Positions 5,189 to 7,146 of a DNA stretch of 7,146 bases are shown one piece after another; position 1 is the stretch's first letter, and every line of letters begins with the position of its first letter. The position numbers and the translations under genes were made by a program. The notes below the pieces were generated by a model, which was not told where the DNA came from, searched no databases, and was given only the letters and a program-made list of their open reading frames with translations. This DNA comes from JAWLCQ01 sp041687095. Its GTDB lineage: Bacteria; Planctomycetota; Phycisphaerae; SM23-33. The stretch spans positions 1 through 7,146 of the forward strand of contig JAWLCQ010000220.1 of the NCBI GenBank assembly GCA_041687095.1, given 5' to 3'.

Positions 5189-6465
5189 CCGACCTCGCCC
5201 TGCCGTACCTCACCGCCGCCCTGCCCGGAACCGGCGGGGAGATCCGCTGCCACCTCGAGGACTTCCGCGTCGAGGAACTGCCCCTCTACGACCCCAGCGG
5301 GGAGGGCACGCACGTCTACTTCCGCATCGAGAAACGCGGCGTGTCCACGCCCATGGCCATCGATCGCATCGCCCGCTACATGGGCGTCAGGCCCACCGAC
5401 ATCGGCCTCGCGGGGCTCAAGGACGCCCGCGCCGTCACCACCCAGACGCTCTCGCTGGAGCACGTGGACCCCGACCAGATCGAGGCCTACACCGACGCCC
5501 AGATCCGCATCCTGTGGACGAACCGCCACACCAACAAGCTCCGCCCCGGGCACCTGGCGGGCAACCGCTTCACCATCCGCCTCCGCGACGCCGCCGCCGA
5601 AGCCTTCGAGCGGGCCCAGGCGGTGATGAACGTCCTGGTCCGCCGCGGGGTCCCGAACTACTTCGGGGAGCAGCGCTTCGGGGCGCGCGGCGACACGGCC
5701 CGACTGGGCGAGGCCCTGCTGCGGGATGACCCCCCGGAGTTTCTGGCCCTGTTCCTGGGCCGCTCGCAGCCCGACGACCCGCCCGACTGCAAGGCCGCCC
5801 GCGACGCCTTCGACGCCGGCTTCTTCGACCGCGCCATGCAGCGCTGGCCGCGCCACTACGCCAACGAACGCCGCGCCCTCGCCGCCTTCAAACGCTCCAA
5901 GCGCCCCGGGCCCGCCATCGCCGCCGTCGACAAGCGCATGCGCCGCCTCTACATCTCCGCCTTCCAGAGCGAATTGTTCAACGAGGTCCTCACCCAGCGG
6001 ATCCAGGAGATCGACACCGTCCTGGCGGGCGATTTGGCGCAGAAGACCGACAGCGGGGGCGTCTTCCGCGTCGAGGACGAGTCCGTCGACCAGCCCCGGG
6101 CGGCCGCCTTCGAGATCAGCCCCACCGGCCCGCTCATCGGCCCGCGCTGCAACCTGCCCGGAGGGCGGGGCGGGGAGGTCGAACGGGCCGTGCTCGCCGC
6201 CCACGGGATCAGCGAGGCCGGGGAGTTCCCCCGGGTCGGGCCGCTCAAGGTCAAGGGCGGCCGGCGGGCCCTGCGCTTCCGCGTCACCGACCCCGCCGTC
6301 GACGTCGGGCATGACGAGTACGGGCCCTACCTGGAGGTCCGCTTCGTCGCCCCCAGCGGCTGCTACGCCACCGTCGCCCTCCGCGAGATCATGAAAGCCG
6401 AACCCCTGCCCTCCGCCCCCGACACCGAGGACGCCGCCCCCGACGAGAGCGAGGCGGGAGAGTAG
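5185..6465 (+). CDS. truD: tRNA pseudouridine(13) synthase TruD (426 aa)
   Basis: TruD isomerises U13 in the D arm of certain tRNAs to pseudouridine. The N-terminal module has DFRVEELPLYDPSGEG (26-41). The catalytic motif GLKDARAVTTQ places the nucleophile at D80, the same number as in E. coli TruD. NRFTIRLRD (127-135), VPNYFGEQRFG (156-166), SAFQSELFNEVL (258-269) and the C-terminal GCYATVALREIMK (392-404) are family motifs in the expected order. At 426 residues it is longer than the 349-residue E. coli protein, with extra sequence in the insertion domain and an acidic tail after 405. ATG 5185 is chosen because it overlaps the preceding stop as ATGA and the protein begins at the conserved region; an upstream in-frame start at 5071 would lie inside pduO. 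GGAG at 5169-5172 is 12 bases away, so translation is probably coupled. A heptamer array begins 5 bases after the stop. Confidence 0.95.
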   Translation: MTDLALPYLTAALPGTGGEIRCHLEDFRVEELPLYDPSGEGTHVYFRIEKRGVSTPMAIDRIARYMGVRPTDIGLAGLKDARAVTTQTLSLEHVDPDQIEAYTDAQIRILWTNRHTNKLRPGHLAGNRFTIRLRDAAAEAFERAQAVMNVLVRRGVPNYFGEQRFGARGDTARLGEALLRDDPPEFLALFLGRSQPDDPPDCKAARDAFDAGFFDRAMQRWPRHYANERRALAAFKRSKRPGPAIAAVDKRMRRLYISAFQSELFNEVLTQRIQEIDTVLAGDLAQKTDSGGVFRVEDESVDQPRAAAFEISPTGPLIGPRCNLPGGRGGEVERAVLAAHGISEAGEFPRVGPLKVKGGRRALRFRVTDPAVDVGHDEYGPYLEVRFVAPSGCYATVALREIMKAEPLPSAPDTEDAAPDESEAGE

Positions 6466-6552
6466 GACCGGAGAACCGGGAACCAGGAGCCGGGAACCAG
6501 GAACCAGGAACCGGGCTTGCCACGTCCGTAGCCGAAGGCGAAGACGGGAACC

Positions 6553-6608
6553 GGGAACCAGGAACCAAAGCCCTGAGCGAGCGCCGCGAGTCGAAGGGCA
6601 GGAGCCGG
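6553..6608 (+). repeat. 56-bp duplicated block, copy 1
   Basis: This block is identical to 6795-6850 at 54 of 56 positions. It consists of two heptamers, a 30-bp core (6570-6599) that starts GCCCT and ends AGGGC, and the start of the next heptamer run. The core is the same in both copies. Confidence 0.75.
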
Positions 6609-6628
6609 GAACCGGGAGCCAGGGACCA

Positions 6629-6691
6629 GGAAAAGGGGACGGGCTCCGGAGCGGCACGTCGTTCGCCGCGCAGGTGCCTGTCCCCTTTTCC
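6629..6691. repeat. REP-like hairpin
   Basis: GGAAAAGGGGACGGGC (6629-6644) is complementary to 6676-6691 over 16 positions with one G-U. An inner GCGGC/GCCGC stem (6651-6655 with 6665-6669) lies in the loop. The layout resembles REP elements mobilised by RAYT-type transposases, but no transposase is visible here, so the family assignment is inference. The element interrupts the heptamer array. Confidence 0.55.
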
Positions 6692-6707
6692 GAAGCGCAG
6701 GCAAGCC

Positions 6708-6749
6708 AAGAACCGGGAGCCGGGAGCCAAGAACCGGGAGCCGGGAGCC
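6708..6749 (+). repeat. Exact 21-bp tandem duplication of three heptamers
   Basis: The unit AAGAACC, GGGAGCC, GGGAGCC occurs twice with no difference (6708-6728 and 6729-6749). Perfect identity beside more diverged heptamers indicates recent slippage or duplication within the array. Just outside, GCGCAGGCAAGC (6695-6706) is nearly complementary to 6766-6778, so the block sits in a larger loop. Confidence 0.7.
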
Positions 6750-6794
6750 AGCGGCCAGGGAACCAGCTTGCCCTGCGCAGCCTTGGCAGCGCAA

Positions 6795-6850
6795 GGGAAC
6801 CAGGAACCGAAGCCCTGAGCGAGCGCCGCGAGTCGAAGGGCAGGAACCGG
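6795..6850 (+). repeat. 56-bp duplicated block, copy 2
   Basis: This is the second copy of 6553-6608, differing at two positions. It marks the right end of the heptamer region. From here to 6908 I see no gene and no clear element. Confidence 0.75.
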
Positions 6851-6908
6851 CCACCGGCCGTCAACCCCTCTCCCCTGGGGGCTGTCTCTTTATCACATTG
6901 TTCCCGCT

Positions 6909-6992
6909 CGTTCCCGCCCCCGCTGGGCTTGCTCGAAGCGTTCCCGCCCCCTCCCGGGCTTGCCCCGGGGGAGCGAAGGTCGGGCCAGCTAC
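6909..6992 (+). repeat. Structured GC repeat, copy 1 with partial preceding copy
   Basis: CGTTCCCGCCCCC occurs at 6909-6921 and 6939-6951, each followed by a GGGCTTGC segment. In the second unit this forms a hairpin (6951-6958 with 6964-6971, loop CTTGC, one T-G pair), followed by a shared 23-base tail (6970-6992) ending CAGCTAC. The first unit lacks most of the hairpin's right arm and the tail. Confidence 0.65.
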
Positions 6993-7032
6993 TCGCGACG
7001 CCTTCTTCCTTCTGTTTCTTCTTCTTCCGCCC

Positions 7033-7074
7033 CCCCTGGGCTTGCCCCAGGGGAGCGAGGGTCGGGACAGCTAC
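7033..7074 (+). repeat. Structured GC repeat, copy 2
   Basis: An 8-bp hairpin (7033-7040 with 7046-7053, loop CTTGC) is followed by a tail at 7052-7074 that differs from copy 1 at two of 23 positions. The stretch before it (about 7001-7037) is nearly all pyrimidines. The tail is also complementary to the inverted copy at 7103-7125. Confidence 0.7.
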
Positions 7075-7102
7075 CTCCGCCTTCAACGCTGCTCGGCCCG
7101 CC

Positions 7103-7143
7103 GTAGCTGTCCCGACCTTCGCTCCACCCGGACGAGCCGGGCG
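7103..7143 (-). repeat. Structured GC repeat, inverted copy 3
   Basis: The tail (7103-7125) is complementary to copy 2 at 22 of 23 positions, the exception being a G-T pair. The small hairpin is present as CCCGG (7127-7131) and CCGGG (7137-7141) with a different loop. Copies 2 and 3 together form a large inverted repeat with a 28-nt spacer. The window ends here, so the right edge is unknown. Confidence 0.7.
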
Positions 7144-7146
7144 GGG

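Larger units (their letters stand above)
6471..6850 (+). repeat. Interrupted heptamer array (GRGAACC/AGGAACC type) after truD
   Basis: Six consecutive heptamers run from 6471 to 6512: GAGAACC, GGGAACC, AGGAGCC, GGGAACC, AGGAACC, AGGAACC. More blocks follow at 6546-6566, 6600-6627, 6708-6749 and 6795-6808. A 7-bp period shifts reading frame at each unit, so the repetitive peptides it would encode are not real. Between the blocks lie a duplicated 30-bp core and a REP-like hairpin. No gene is present from 6466 to the end of the window. Similar short heptameric repeats are known in other bacterial groups; their function is unknown. Confidence 0.75.

Noticed and set aside
6471..6850. CRISPR array
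   Set aside because: The units are 7 bp and contiguous without unique spacers of regular length, and no cas gene is in view.
4636..7086. 816-codon open frame on the minus strand across pduO, truD and the repeats
   Set aside because: It is antisense to two clear genes, and its repetitive part comes from 7-bp repeats that change frame each unit.

Overview
The window is very GC-rich DNA from a free-living bacterium. The GyrB sequence, the gene mix and the abundance of G/C-rich palindromic and heptameric repeats suggest a planctomycete, perhaps a Phycisphaerae-like lineage. That placement is an inference from sequence character, not a search result. Five protein genes and one tRNA gene can be supported. 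Much of the rest is unusually dense repeat and hairpin DNA.

Layout. Bases 1-307 are non-coding and hold two strong inverted repeats plus a likely tRNA promoter. An elongator-type tRNA-Met(CAT) lies at 308-380, followed by a GC hairpin. A near-consensus sigma-70-type promoter (447-475) then drives a 42-residue single-pass membrane protein (526-654), which ends in a strong hairpin. Next is a short ArsR/SmtB-type repressor (846-1184). It converges on gyrB (3959-1458, minus strand), and the 273-bp gap between the two stop codons is almost filled by a nested palindromic element. gyrB has its own extended -10 promoter near 4042-4071.

The 660-bp space between gyrB and the next, divergent gene carries no gene. 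It contains a 178-bp imperfect palindrome with local hairpins at its tips (4257-4434), followed by an 18-bp tandem repeat. A PduO-type cobalamin adenosyltransferase gene (4622-5188) overlaps truD (5185-6465) by ATGA, so the two are probably co-transcribed and translationally coupled. After the truD stop, about 680 bp hold a heptamer array, a duplicated 56-bp block, a REP-like hairpin and three copies of a structured G/C-rich repeat, the last one inverted.

How the genes relate. gyrB (DNA supercoiling), truD (tRNA U13 pseudouridylation) and tRNA-Met are housekeeping. The adenosyltransferase makes the B12 coenzyme. The ArsR protein and the small membrane protein have no clear partner here. No defence island, integrase, transposase or CRISPR array is visible. 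The most interesting material is the repeat DNA, several pieces of which keep local base pairing while their sequence changes.
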